DNA of 11,919 nucleotides from Candidatus Woesearchaeota archaeon (lineage in GTDB: Archaea > Nanobdellota > Nanobdellia > Woesearchaeales > UBA525), in assembly GCA_018221245.1 (NCBI GenBank), contig JAAOYH010000001.1:1-11919 (forward strand). The letters run 5' to 3'. Shown here piece after piece: positions 6,306 to 11,443 of this stretch; positions within the stretch are counted from its first letter, which is position 1, and each line of letters begins with the position of its first letter. Below the pieces are notes generated by a model. It did not search any database, was not told the origin of the DNA, and saw only the letters and a list, made by a program, of their open reading frames with translations. The translations under genes and the position numbers were made by a program.

Positions 6306-6962
6306 ATGGGACGGCCAGTAGTCATCGTGAACTTCAAGACTTATCCTGACGCTACTGGGCAGAGGGCTCTTGATTTGGCACAGATGTGCGAACGCCTCGG
6401 CCAGGAGTTTGATGTCGATGTGCGTGTGGCGGTCCAGACCGCAGATATCTTGAGGGTGGCACAGGTGGTATCTATCAAGGTGTATGCCCAGCACGTCACG
6501 GCTTTCGAGCCAGGTAGAAACACGGGCTATTCCACAGTTGAATCTATCAAGGACGCAGGCGCTGCTGGCTCATTCCTCAACCATAGTGAGCACAGGATGT
6601 CAGAAGAGGATGTTTTGGGCGCTGCAAGAAGACTAGCAGCTCAAGGCATGGACGCCATACTTTTCACTGATGATGCTGCAGCGATCAAGCATTTCGACCA
6701 GATGCTCACCCCTACTTTTTTCTGCATAGAGCCGCCAGACCTTATCGCGGGCGATGTCTCCGTGAGCTCTTCAAGGCCGGAGCTGATAAAGGATGCTGTA
6801 TCCTGCACGCCAACGCCTGTTCTGGTAGGTGCAGGGATAAAGGACAAGAAGGACCTGGATATTGCACTCTCATTGGGTGCCAAGGGTGTAGCTCTTGCTT
6901 CTGGTGTCGTGGTTGCAGACGATAAGGAACGTGCCCTAAGAGGGCTTCTCAGCGGACAATAA
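6306..6962 (+). CDS. tpiA: Triosephosphate isomerase, archaeal type
   Basis: Interconverts dihydroxyacetone phosphate and glyceraldehyde 3-phosphate in glycolysis/gluconeogenesis. At 218 aa it has the short form typical of archaeal TIM barrels; bacterial enzymes are about 250 aa. Seen: NFKTYPD with substrate-binding N9 and K11; LNHSEHRMSEEDV with the catalytic histidine of the HSEHR motif; the catalytic glutamate in CIEPPDLIAG; the phosphate-binding VLVGAGIKDKKDL and GVALASGVVVADD near the C-terminus. The loop-6 region after EPPDL reads AGDVSVSSS and is less glycine-rich than in many archaeal homologues. The start follows GGTGAG by five bases. The gene is convergent with the pilin-like operon and their coding regions overlap by 14 bases at the 3' ends. 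Identity is secure. Confidence 0.94.
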   Translation: MGRPVVIVNFKTYPDATGQRALDLAQMCERLGQEFDVDVRVAVQTADILRVAQVVSIKVYAQHVTAFEPGRNTGYSTVESIKDAGAAGSFLNHSEHRMSEEDVLGAARRLAAQGMDAILFTDDAAAIKHFDQMLTPTFFCIEPPDLIAGDVSVSSSRPELIKDAVSCTPTPVLVGAGIKDKKDLDIALSLGAKGVALASGVVVADDKERALRGLLSGQ

Positions 6963-7461
6963 CTGTGAAGAACCGCTTAGAATCGTACTGGACAAATGAG
7001 TCAGGCAATTCTTCATACGTGACTTTCACTATGAATGTGTAAGTTCCAGGAAGAGCATCAACAGGTACTGATATTATCACAAGAAAATCCGAGTACTGGT
7101 TGGGGTCTATCGGGCCAGGTTCTAGATATGTGTGCCAGGTGATTTCTCCTCTTGCTTCATCCAATCCTTTCATAGAAATAGAGAAGTAGGTCTTTTTCTT
7201 GAGCCTGTTTTCTATGCCTGCAGCAAATATAGCACTTTCGCCAGCCCTGATTTTGACAGATCCGGGAGTGACTGCAACGAGATCTCCTGAGGCGATTAGT
7301 TGTCTCAGCTCTGAACGCTGACTATCTGTGACTGCGTCGATTGTCTCTTCTCCTAAGTCAAGAACCATATAGATGAGCGTTATACCCATCCCGACGATTA
7401 TTATGCCTAGTATTATCACGACGAGCGTGCCTATGGCCAGCTCCATGCCGTGCCGGTCCAT
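6949..7461 (-). CDS. Prepilin-like secreted/surface protein, 170 aa
   Basis: Has the architecture of archaeal type IV pilin-like proteins. A very short charged N-terminus (MDRHG) is followed by a single long hydrophobic helix (MELAIGTLVVIILGIIIVG and onward, residues 6-33), then a helical linker with mixed charge (35-58) and a beta-rich C-terminal domain of about 110 residues. That domain looks like an immunoglobulin-type sandwich (SVKIRAGESAIFA, YFSISMKGL, DFLVIISVPVDALPGTYTFI). The Arg-His-Gly before the helix is a plausible class III processing site (after G5) for a prepilin peptidase, which is inference. The ATG shares its A with the preceding gene's TGA stop, indicating translational coupling; no Shine-Dalgarno site is visible. 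It is the last gene of a three-gene operon and is convergent with tpiA. Confidence 0.8.
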   Translation of the reverse strand: MDRHGMELAIGTLVVIILGIIIVGMGITLIYMVLDLGEETIDAVTDSQRSELRQLIASGDLVAVTPGSVKIRAGESAIFAAGIENRLKKKTYFSISMKGLDEARGEITWHTYLEPGPIDPNQYSDFLVIISVPVDALPGTYTFIVKVTYEELPDSFVQYDSKRFFTVIVR

Positions 7462-7682
7462 CAGCGCTTGACGTAATTGTATTCCTTCATCAGGATCCAG
7501 ACAAAGAGCATGAGTACTAGAGCCCCCAAGACTAGAATACTGAACCCGAACCAGAAGTCATTGTTTAGGCCGACAATCCTGTAGAACCCGTAGGCCATTA
7601 TGATGACGCCGATCCAGAGGAACTTGTCAAGCACCAGCTTCATTATCTCGAACTCTTCCGTTTTGGTTATGACGCGCTTCAT
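7461..7682 (-). CDS. Small two-helix membrane protein in the pilin-like operon
   Basis: A 73-aa protein with a charged N-terminus (MKRVITKTEEFEIMK), two membrane helices (about 21-40 and 45-66) joined by the short loop GLNNDFW, and a charged C-terminus (MKEYNYVKR). I do not recognise the family. The start is supported by GGTGA a few bases upstream inside the end of the preceding gene, and its stop overlaps the next gene by one base (TGATG). Lying between two prepilin-like genes and coupled to one of them, it may be a membrane anchor or assembly partner for those proteins; this is inferred only from operon position. Confidence 0.75.
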   Translation of the reverse strand: MKRVITKTEEFEIMKLVLDKFLWIGVIIMAYGFYRIVGLNNDFWFGFSILVLGALVLMLFVWILMKEYNYVKR

Positions 7683-7683
7683 T

Positions 7684-8211
7684 TTAGATCACCGATATTG
7701 TTATCTGGCGGGTACCGAGGTTAGTGATATCTGTGCCTTCGCCAGTATAAGACCTGAGCGTGCAGATATACGTGCCAACTCCTAGTGCATCATTAGAGTT
7801 TTCGCTATTGACTGCAGTAAGGACTGTGTTGAAACCGCCAATTTCAGTCCTCTTAATGTATTGTGAGGTTGTAAGGAGAGTTGGTTCAGTCTCAAGATAT
7901 AAGGGGTTTGTGCTTCTACACCCTGCCAAATCAACATTAGCTTTAGGAGCTTCGGCAGTAGCGTATACACAAATCTTTAGATTCATCTGCGTGCCTGATT
8001 TCAGTTCGATATCGGTCGGACTCGTTGTGATTGGCCTTCCTTGGGTGGGGTCGCACCCGAACTCTAACGCGTCGAACGGCTCTTGGAGCTTGTCCGTTCC
8101 AGTCTTAAAGAAGTTCTGGATGAACGCGATTGCTAGTCCCAGTAGGACCATAGCGATGACTAGAATGATAATGGCTTCGATACTTAGTTGCATTGATCCG
8201 CGACGTTGCAC
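7684..8211 (-). CDS. Prepilin-like secreted/surface protein, 175 aa, with four cysteines
   Basis: The N-terminus MQRRGS is followed by a long hydrophobic helix (residues 7-34: MQLSIEAIIILVIAMVLLGL and onward). The run of basic residues, a small residue and a glutamate a few positions into the helix matches type IV prepilin architecture. The rest is a secreted, Thr/Ser-rich, beta-strand-rich domain with four cysteines (C53, C81, C98, C150) that could form two disulfides outside the cell. The start is taken as GTG 8211, because GAGGTGAG sits five bases upstream; an internal ATG at residue 7 lacks such a site and would remove the basic residues. It is first in a three-gene operon with a TATA box at about 8254-8262. 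The shared architecture with the third gene suggests two subunits of one surface structure. Confidence 0.8.
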   Translation of the reverse strand: MQRRGSMQLSIEAIIILVIAMVLLGLAIAFIQNFFKTGTDKLQEPFDALEFGCDPTQGRPITTSPTDIELKSGTQMNLKICVYATAEAPKANVDLAGCRSTNPLYLETEPTLLTTSQYIKRTEIGGFNTVLTAVNSENSNDALGVGTYICTLRSYTGEGTDITNLGTRQITISVI

Positions 8212-8216
8212 GTGAA

Positions 8217-8224
8217 CTCACCTC
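8217..8224 (-). promoter_or_regulatory. Shine-Dalgarno site setting the GTG start of the 175-aa prepilin-like gene
   Basis: GAGGTGAG on the minus strand, five bases before the GTG codon. It has the same core and spacing as the thioredoxin site, which supports GTG over the ATG six codons downstream. Confidence 0.7.
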
Positions 8225-8252
8225 ACTTGTTAATATCATCTCTGAGACGTGC

Positions 8253-8264
8253 CTTATTTAAAGG
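8253..8264 (-). promoter_or_regulatory. TATA box of the pilin-like operon
   Basis: CCTTTAAATAAG on the minus strand, about 45-50 bases before the GTG start. It predicts a short leader that carries the GAGGTGAG site, unlike the leaderless genes elsewhere in the window. Confidence 0.55.
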
Positions 8265-8317
8265 TTGCGCACCGAAACGATTTTAGTGTATTCTAGATTC
8301 TTCGTGGCTTTTTGCTC

Positions 8318-8420
8318 TTTTTAAAAGAATTTATAAATGACCTTTTCGCATACTTTATAAAGGAATATAGAACTCACACAGTATAAGTTTGGAAATCAAG
8401 GATTTCTGAGAACAAGAGGT
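8318..8420 (+). promoter_or_regulatory. Promoter region and leader of the cold-shock gene
   Basis: Two AT-rich TATA candidates are present: TTTTTAAAAGAATTTATAAA (about 8318-8338) and CTTTATAAAGG (8353-8363). The nearer one predicts transcription from about 8386, giving a leader of about 42 bases. The leader begins with an inverted repeat, GAAATC-AAG-GATTTC (8392-8406, extendable by two G-U pairs), and ends with AGAGGT (8415-8420) seven bases before the ATG. A hairpin at the 5' end of a cold-shock mRNA could affect stability or temperature response; that is inference. Confidence 0.5.
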
Positions 8421-8427
8421 TATTGAA

Positions 8428-8733
8428 ATGAAAGGAAACGTGAAGTTTTTTAACACAGGTAAAGGATTTGGTTTTATTGCAGGCGAAGACGGCAAAGAGT
8501 ATTTTGTCCACGTATCGGCTGTTGCTGAAGGTACAGTGCTCAGAGAGAATGATGCAGTATCATTCGATGTTGTTGAAGGCGACAGAGGCCCCAAGGCCGA
8601 CAATGTCTCTCTAGACGACGGATCTGCTGCACCTGCAGAGGAAGCTCCTGTTGAGGAAGCTCCTGTTGAGGAGGCCCCTGTTGAGGAAGCAGAGGAAGAG
8701 CCTGTCGAAGAAGCCGAAGAAGAGAAAGAATAA
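8428..8733 (+). CDS. Cold-shock domain protein with acidic repeat tail
   Basis: Residues 1-62 form a cold-shock domain: a five-stranded OB-fold that binds single-stranded RNA and DNA, acting as an RNA chaperone. RNP1 is KGFGFI (12-17) and RNP2 is YFVHVS (25-30); the opening MKGNVKFFNTGKGFGFI is diagnostic. Residues 63-101 are a separate, disordered, highly acidic tail made of three perfect EEAPV units (71-85) followed by decayed copies (EEAEE, EPVEE, AEEEKE). Bacterial CspA-type proteins are about 70 aa and lack this tail. The tail may modulate RNA binding by electrostatic competition or recruit partners (inference). Translation starts after AGAGGT; a T-rich terminator follows. Confident as a cold-shock protein; the tail's role is unknown. 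Confidence 0.93.
   Translation: MKGNVKFFNTGKGFGFIAGEDGKEYFVHVSAVAEGTVLRENDAVSFDVVEGDRGPKADNVSLDDGSAAPAEEAPVEEAPVEEAPVEEAEEEPVEEAEEEKE
8638..8682 (+). repeat. Three tandem 15-base units encoding EEAPV
   Basis: The unit GAGGAAGCTCCTGTT occurs three times in frame; the third copy differs at two positions (GAG and GCC). Further decayed copies follow to base 8730. The near-identity at DNA level points to recent slippage-driven expansion of the acidic tail. Confidence 0.85.
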
Positions 8734-8746
8734 ATCTTCATACTAA

Positions 8747-8767
8747 TTTTTATTTTTTTATTTTTTT
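8747..8767 (+). terminator. T-tract terminator after the cold-shock gene
   Basis: Three T-runs of five, seven and seven bases follow the cold-shock stop codon within 35 bases. No stem-loop is needed for this kind of archaeal intrinsic terminator. Confidence 0.7.
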
Positions 8768-8794
8768 GAGTGATTCTTGAATTGAATAGGAAAT

Positions 8795-8804
8795 CATATA
8801 AAAC
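8795..8804 (+). promoter_or_regulatory. TATA box of the 207-aa membrane protein gene
   Basis: CATATAAAAC, centred about 25 bases upstream of the ATG at 8825, consistent with a leaderless transcript. Confidence 0.6.
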
Positions 8805-8824
8805 TCCTGTTAGGTAATCTCAAG

Positions 8825-9448
8825 ATGAAGAACATATCCTCAAGGGTTAAGCATGTGTGGCTACACGTGCAGCGCTTTGCTGTCCATGAGCTGCACCAGC
8901 ACCCTGTGTTCAAGTTCTTGATAGTGTTCACTCTTCTGATTGCCTACACGCTCTTCACTAGCCACAAGTTCGGAGCTAGAGAGGGAATAGGGGTGAGCAT
9001 GTTGACTTGGTCGTTCTTCGTGCTCTGCACGCCGATTGCTGACGCAGGATTCCTTCTGGATCTGCCGCTCAGGCTCATCACGCGTATCAGGATGGTCTGG
9101 AGTGAAGTGGGCGTGTGGATTATTGCAATACTCCTGAATGTTTGGGCGACCGTGTTCGTTCCGGAGGTCTATGAAGATACTGTGCTCTTATCGCTCTTCG
9201 CCCACATCATACATCAACCTTTCCCGTACTGGGGAATCATCATTCTTTCGGCTATTGGCACTTTCCTCTCTATTATTTTCGGCGACGAGATACTTGACAT
9301 CGCATACAAGAAGAAGGATGTGCGTCACCATCACAGTCTTCATCGAAGGAAGCATCATTTTCTTGTTATTTTGTTTCTCATTTTACTGACGTTAATACTG
9401 TATGATTTTCTCCTGACTCGCCTAGGCGTTCACATATCGTTGTTCTGA
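8825..9448 (+). CDS. Five-helix membrane protein with His-rich loop, function unknown
   Basis: A 207-aa integral membrane protein I cannot name. Membrane segments are at about 28-46, 55-75, 96-113, 135-153 and 179-197. Conserved-looking elements are CTPIADAGFLLDLPLRL (68-84), with acidic residues at the edge of helix 2, and IFGDEILDIA (151-160) after helix 4. Histidine clusters occur before helix 1 (HELHQH, 21-26) and between helices 4 and 5 (RHHHSLHRRKHH, 167-178), giving a basic loop probably on the cytoplasmic side that could bind metal or anionic ligands; this is inference. The gene is monocistronic from its own TATA box and convergent with the toxin-antitoxin pair. It could be a transporter-like or scaffold protein, but no family signature decides. 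Confidence 0.8.
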   Translation: MKNISSRVKHVWLHVQRFAVHELHQHPVFKFLIVFTLLIAYTLFTSHKFGAREGIGVSMLTWSFFVLCTPIADAGFLLDLPLRLITRIRMVWSEVGVWIIAILLNVWATVFVPEVYEDTVLLSLFAHIIHQPFPYWGIIILSAIGTFLSIIFGDEILDIAYKKKDVRHHHSLHRRKHHFLVILFLILLTLILYDFLLTRLGVHISLF

Positions 9449-9495
9449 ATGCTGGGACGCGAGAACGTTGAAAAGGGCCAATATAGAATTCCTGG

Positions 9496-9780
9496 TTAGA
9501 ACCCGTATTTCTTGTGTGCAGCTTTGATAGTCAATATTTCAACAACTCGAACAAGCTTCTTTTCTTCGTCGATGATATAAAGCGCCGTATATGATCTCCC
9601 GATGTGCATCCGGTATCTGTCCTTGCCGGCTATAACCAACCGTTCTTTGTCGCCCGAGCCTCTTCCAGGATAGGGAGAAATCAACTTCCGCAGATTCTTT
9701 TTACATATTGACTTGCTTTTCTTATCTAACGACCCGAGAAAGGCTCTTGCTGATTCAGAGACCACCACTCTGTAAGTCAT
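9496..9780 (-). CDS. RelE-type mRNA interferase toxin
   Basis: A 94-aa ParE/RelE-superfamily toxin. The N-terminal strand TYRVVVSESARAFL leads into a helical hairpin rich in Lys (SLDKKSKSICKKNLRKLI), then the central sheet YRMHIGRSYTALYIIDEEK and the C-terminal strand RVVEILTIKAAHKKYG. The basic residues expected for ribosome-dependent mRNA cleavage are plentiful (K53, R55, R57, R62, K86, K90, with Y92 near the end), favouring RelE over the gyrase-targeting ParE. Its ATG overlaps the antitoxin stop by four bases (ATGA), a classical toxin-antitoxin arrangement that keeps the antitoxin first and in excess. Toxin activity is family knowledge; target specificity is inferred. Confidence 0.87.
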   Translation of the reverse strand: MTYRVVVSESARAFLGSLDKKSKSICKKNLRKLISPYPGRGSGDKERLVIAGKDRYRMHIGRSYTALYIIDEEKKLVRVVEILTIKAAHKKYGF

Positions 9781-9974
9781 ACATCCTCAAGAGAAAACCA
9801 CTCTCCCTTGCCCTTCTCTGCGGCGTCCATCCTTCTCGCGAGGTCGAGACGATTGCGAGCCTGAACAAGCTCCCCTAGAAGCGCATCGTACGATTGTCCT
9901 GCTTGTTTCATCTGTCCGAGCTGCTTCCATCGCTTCTCAGAGACAGGAATTCGTTTTGTCATGTTAAGTGCCAT
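9777..9974 (-). CDS. Antitoxin of the RelE-type pair
   Basis: A 65-aa protein. The N-terminal strand TKRIPVSEKRW is followed by two helices (KQLGQMK; SYDALLGELVQARNRLDLARRM), consistent with a ribbon-helix-helix DNA-binding dimer. A flexible acidic tail (AEKGKGEWFSLEDV) probably wraps and neutralises the toxin. The ATG at 9974 matches a TATA box about 28 bases upstream (leaderless); an in-frame ATG four codons later is an alternative start. The gene is first in the operon. A palindrome between TATA box and start is a likely operator bound by this protein, alone or with the toxin. Assignment as antitoxin rests mainly on partner and architecture. Confidence 0.8.
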   Translation of the reverse strand: MALNMTKRIPVSEKRWKQLGQMKQAGQSYDALLGELVQARNRLDLARRMDAAEKGKGEWFSLEDV

Positions 9975-9985
9975 ATGTGCAATAT

Positions 9986-9999
9986 TTACAATGTTGTAA
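9986..9999. promoter_or_regulatory. Palindromic operator of the toxin-antitoxin operon
   Basis: TTACAA-TG-TTGTAA is a perfect inverted repeat with six-base arms and a two-base centre. It lies between the TATA box and the antitoxin start codon, overlapping the expected transcription start. A bound antitoxin would block transcription, as in other autoregulated toxin-antitoxin operons; the regulator is inferred. Confidence 0.55.
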
Positions 10000-10008
10000 C
10001 TTATATAG
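10000..10008 (-). promoter_or_regulatory. TATA box of the toxin-antitoxin operon
   Basis: CTATATAAG on the minus strand, directly adjoining the palindrome and centred about 28-30 bases upstream of the antitoxin ATG. Confidence 0.6.
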
Positions 10009-10080
10009 TTTCCTATGTCAAGTATGTTGGGCGTTGTAGTTAAGAAGTGATCTCATAAGAATCCGGAGGATTTACACTAT

Positions 10081-10090
10081 AAAGAAAAAA
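10081..10090 (-). terminator. T-rich terminator after the lipoprotein gene
   Basis: TTTTTTCTTT on the minus strand, about 44 bases past the lipoprotein stop codon. The rest of the gap 10009-10133 shows no gene or RNA that I can support. Confidence 0.45.
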
Positions 10091-10133
10091 TTCCCTGCTG
10101 TGACTTACTCTTCTAGTACCTAGGTATCTGACT

Positions 10134-10808
10134 CTAGTCAAGTGTAGGATTAAATGACAAGCTGAATATGCCCTTATAATTCTCAGCCCAAGTTTCTAAA
10201 TCATCACTTTCTTTGTTTTCCAACGTCATTTGCATATAACTCGCTTCTGAACTCATGGCTTTGTAGAAATATCGATTATTACTTTTCTTGAATGTGCTCT
10301 CACTTGTCTGCAGAGTGAGTAGCCCGTGCTTTGTCGCGATACGATATCTGAACAGGGGTCCTTGGTACCCAATGCCGATGTATTGCCCTATATCTTTCAT
10401 TGAGGGCGCAACCCAGTAGAGTTGCCTTCCAATATATTCACTTTCAGGATTCAAATCTCGGTCGTTGTGATTGTGAATTATATCTGTGGCTATTCCTGCC
10501 TCGAGAAGTGTATAGAGTATGTCTATTTGTGATTTAGACTCGTCAACCGTGCTAGCGACGGTGATATTGATCGCTATTTCCTTGTCAGGGAGGTAGACAA
10601 TCTGGAACTCATCCTGATTTGCATACGCTGCCAGGGTGTCGACAAGATTTTCTTTTGGAATAGAAAATGCAGTTACTGATTTGTGGACAAGCTCATCAGT
10701 TCTCCTGAATGTTAATCCTGCCACCTCAAAATCGAGGTGTGTAGGTAAGCTAGGACATCCAGAGAGCACTGTAGCCAATACCAGCGAACAAATAGATAGC
10801 TTGCTCAT
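10134..10808 (-). CDS. Predicted lipoprotein with LSGC lipobox; possible JAB-like domain
   Basis: A 224-aa protein with a bacterial-style lipoprotein signal: basic start MSK, hydrophobic LSICSLVLATV, and lipobox LSGC with C18 as the predicted lipidated residue. The mature part is a mixed alpha/beta domain exposed outside the cell. It contains DIIHNHND (109-116, H112 and H114) and later APSMKD (134-139, S136 and D139), which recalls the HxH...SxxD metal site of JAB/JAMM peptidases but with a longer gap; an upstream catalytic Glu cannot be fixed by eye. The start at ATG 10808 is preferred because it gives a normal 17-residue signal and has an AT-rich box (TTTTTTATT) about 27 bases upstream. ATG 10823 adds five residues and is possible. 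The longer reading frame to 10907 runs into tRNA-Tyr and is unlikely. Lgt at 5524-6282 could modify C18. Confidence 0.8.
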   Translation of the reverse strand: MSKLSICSLVLATVLSGCPSLPTHLDFEVAGLTFRRTDELVHKSVTAFSIPKENLVDTLAAYANQDEFQIVYLPDKEIAINITVASTVDESKSQIDILYTLLEAGIATDIIHNHNDRDLNPESEYIGRQLYWVAPSMKDIGQYIGIGYQGPLFRYRIATKHGLLTLQTSESTFKKSNNRYFYKAMSSEASYMQMTLENKESDDLETWAENYKGIFSLSFNPTLD

Positions 10809-10830
10809 AAAACGGAGAAACATCACAGGA

Positions 10831-10839
10831 AATAAAAAA
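10831..10839 (-). promoter_or_regulatory. T-rich element: tRNA-Tyr terminator and/or lipoprotein TATA box
   Basis: TTTTTTATT on the minus strand, 13 bases past the tRNA-Tyr 3' end and about 27 bases before the lipoprotein ATG at 10808. Position allows either role, or both. A second run of five T lies at 10847-10851. Confidence 0.4.
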
Positions 10840-10851
10840 TTACTGGAAAAA

Positions 10852-10975
10852 TCCCCCCGGCCGGATTTGAACCAGCAACCTTTCGGGATCGGCTGATCAT
10901 AATTCATCGCTGGCCACTGGCCGCCTCATTATGATTCATCTACAACCGAACGCTCTACCGTTGAGCTACAGGGGG
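10852..10975 (-). tRNA. tRNA-Tyr(GUA) with a 52-nt intron
   Basis: The minus strand folds as a 72-nt mature tRNA: acceptor CCCCCTG/CGGGGGG with discriminator A, D arm GCTC/GAGC with loop AACGGTA, anticodon stem TTCGG/CCGAA, anticodon GTA in loop TTGTAGC, variable loop AGGTT, and T arm GCTGG-TTCAAAT-CCGGC. The C1-G72 pair and A73 are the archaeal tyrosine identity elements. CCA is not encoded. The intron (10888-10939) lies after G37. A TATA box (ACTTTATAAA, about 11000-11009) lies about 28 bases upstream and touches the 3' end of the upstream gene. The preceding G at 10976 could suggest a His-type G-1, but the anticodon and the C1-G72 pair rule that out. Confidence 0.93.
10888..10939 (-). other. 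tRNA-Tyr intron with degenerate bulge-helix-bulge
   Basis: The 52-nt intron folds into a long hairpin (TGA-TCATAAT with ATTATGATCA, one bulged A). Between it and the anticodon stem there is a symmetrical seven-by-seven region: TTGT+AGA on the 5' side and GCCG+ATC on the 3' side. That is exactly the canonical four-pair helix plus three-base bulges, with cuts AG^A and AT^C, but the helix TTGT/GCCG holds one Watson-Crick pair, two G-U pairs and one mismatch. The 3' boundary is therefore less certain than for tRNA-Leu. Confidence 0.75.
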
Positions 10976-10999
10976 CTAGTGCTCGAGGACTCTCATAAG

Positions 11000-11009
11000 T
11001 TTATAAAGT
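11000..11009 (-). promoter_or_regulatory. TATA box of tRNA-Tyr
   Basis: ACTTTATAAA on the minus strand, centred about 28-30 bases upstream of the tRNA 5' end. It adjoins the stop codon of the 141-aa gene. Confidence 0.6.
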
Positions 11010-11435
11010 TTAGCCCGGGAACTCAGCACGGAGTCCTCGGTACTCTTCAAGGAGTTTGTGGCAGGCGTCATAATCTTCTAGGCAGATGCCTGATTCTTTG
11101 GCGTCTTCGATTTCAAGCCGATTATTCAAGGACTCGTAGACAAATCTTATCACTCCAGGATATTCTATGTCTCTAAAGAATACTGCTGAGAAAATGTAAT
11201 GATCCATCATCACAAGCTGGGACAGGGTTGGCACACTCCTGGTTGGCTTTCCCTCTGATATGATTGGTGAGGGCTCGTAATCTGCTGCCTCAAACATCTC
11301 ATCTAGGTCTTTGTGCTCGTCCAGAAAATCAGCCATGACTTGTTCCAGCATTATTGCCTGGCGTCTCCATGGCTTCTGCTCTTGGATACTTCGCTCTCTG
11401 AGCCGCTGGGTGAATCTCAGGGGATTCGTTGGCAT
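11010..11435 (-). CDS. Hypothetical protein, 141 aa, paralogue of the next gene
   Basis: A soluble, helix-rich protein of unknown function. It aligns by eye with the protein encoded at 11472-11873. Shared blocks are RF.Q at 7-10, LDEMFEA at 44-50 (LDEVFAC), VPTLSQLVMMDHY at 68-80 (IPTLSQIISMDKY), and RFVYESLNNR at 97-106 (YFIHESIQNR). The C-terminus (CLEDYDACHKLLEEYRGL) differs from its partner. There is no membrane segment, signal peptide or catalytic motif. The basic N-terminus (RFTQRLRERSIQEQKPWRR) could contact nucleic acid, which is inference. A weak TATA-like TAAATAC lies about 24 bases upstream of the ATG, and TCTAAGTT sits eight bases before it, as in the paralogue. Confidence 0.75.
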   Translation of the reverse strand: MPTNPLRFTQRLRERSIQEQKPWRRQAIMLEQVMADFLDEHKDLDEMFEAADYEPSPIISEGKPTRSVPTLSQLVMMDHYIFSAVFFRDIEYPGVIRFVYESLNNRLEIEDAKESGICLEDYDACHKLLEEYRGLRAEFPG

Positions 11436-11443
11436 GTTCCTAG

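Noticed and set aside
7760..8215. Plus-strand 151-aa frame opposite the 175-aa prepilin-like gene
   Set aside because: The minus-strand gene has a promoter, a GAGGTGAG site and a coherent prepilin architecture; the plus-strand frame has none of these.
8355..8741. Minus-strand 128-aa reading frame rich in Ser/Ala/Thr repeats
   Set aside because: It is the antisense shadow of the cold-shock gene; its SSTGA repeats are the complement of the EEAPV codons, and it has no promoter or ribosome site.
10809..10907. N-terminal extension of the lipoprotein to ATG 10907
   Set aside because: The extension would overlap the 3' half of tRNA-Tyr and bury the signal peptide more than 30 residues inside the protein. 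Starting at 10808 or 10823 gives a normal lipoprotein signal.
10852..10976. Reading the tRNA as tRNA-His because a G precedes C1
   Set aside because: The anticodon is GTA, the C1-G72 pair with A73 is the archaeal Tyr identity set, and A73 does not pair with a G-1.
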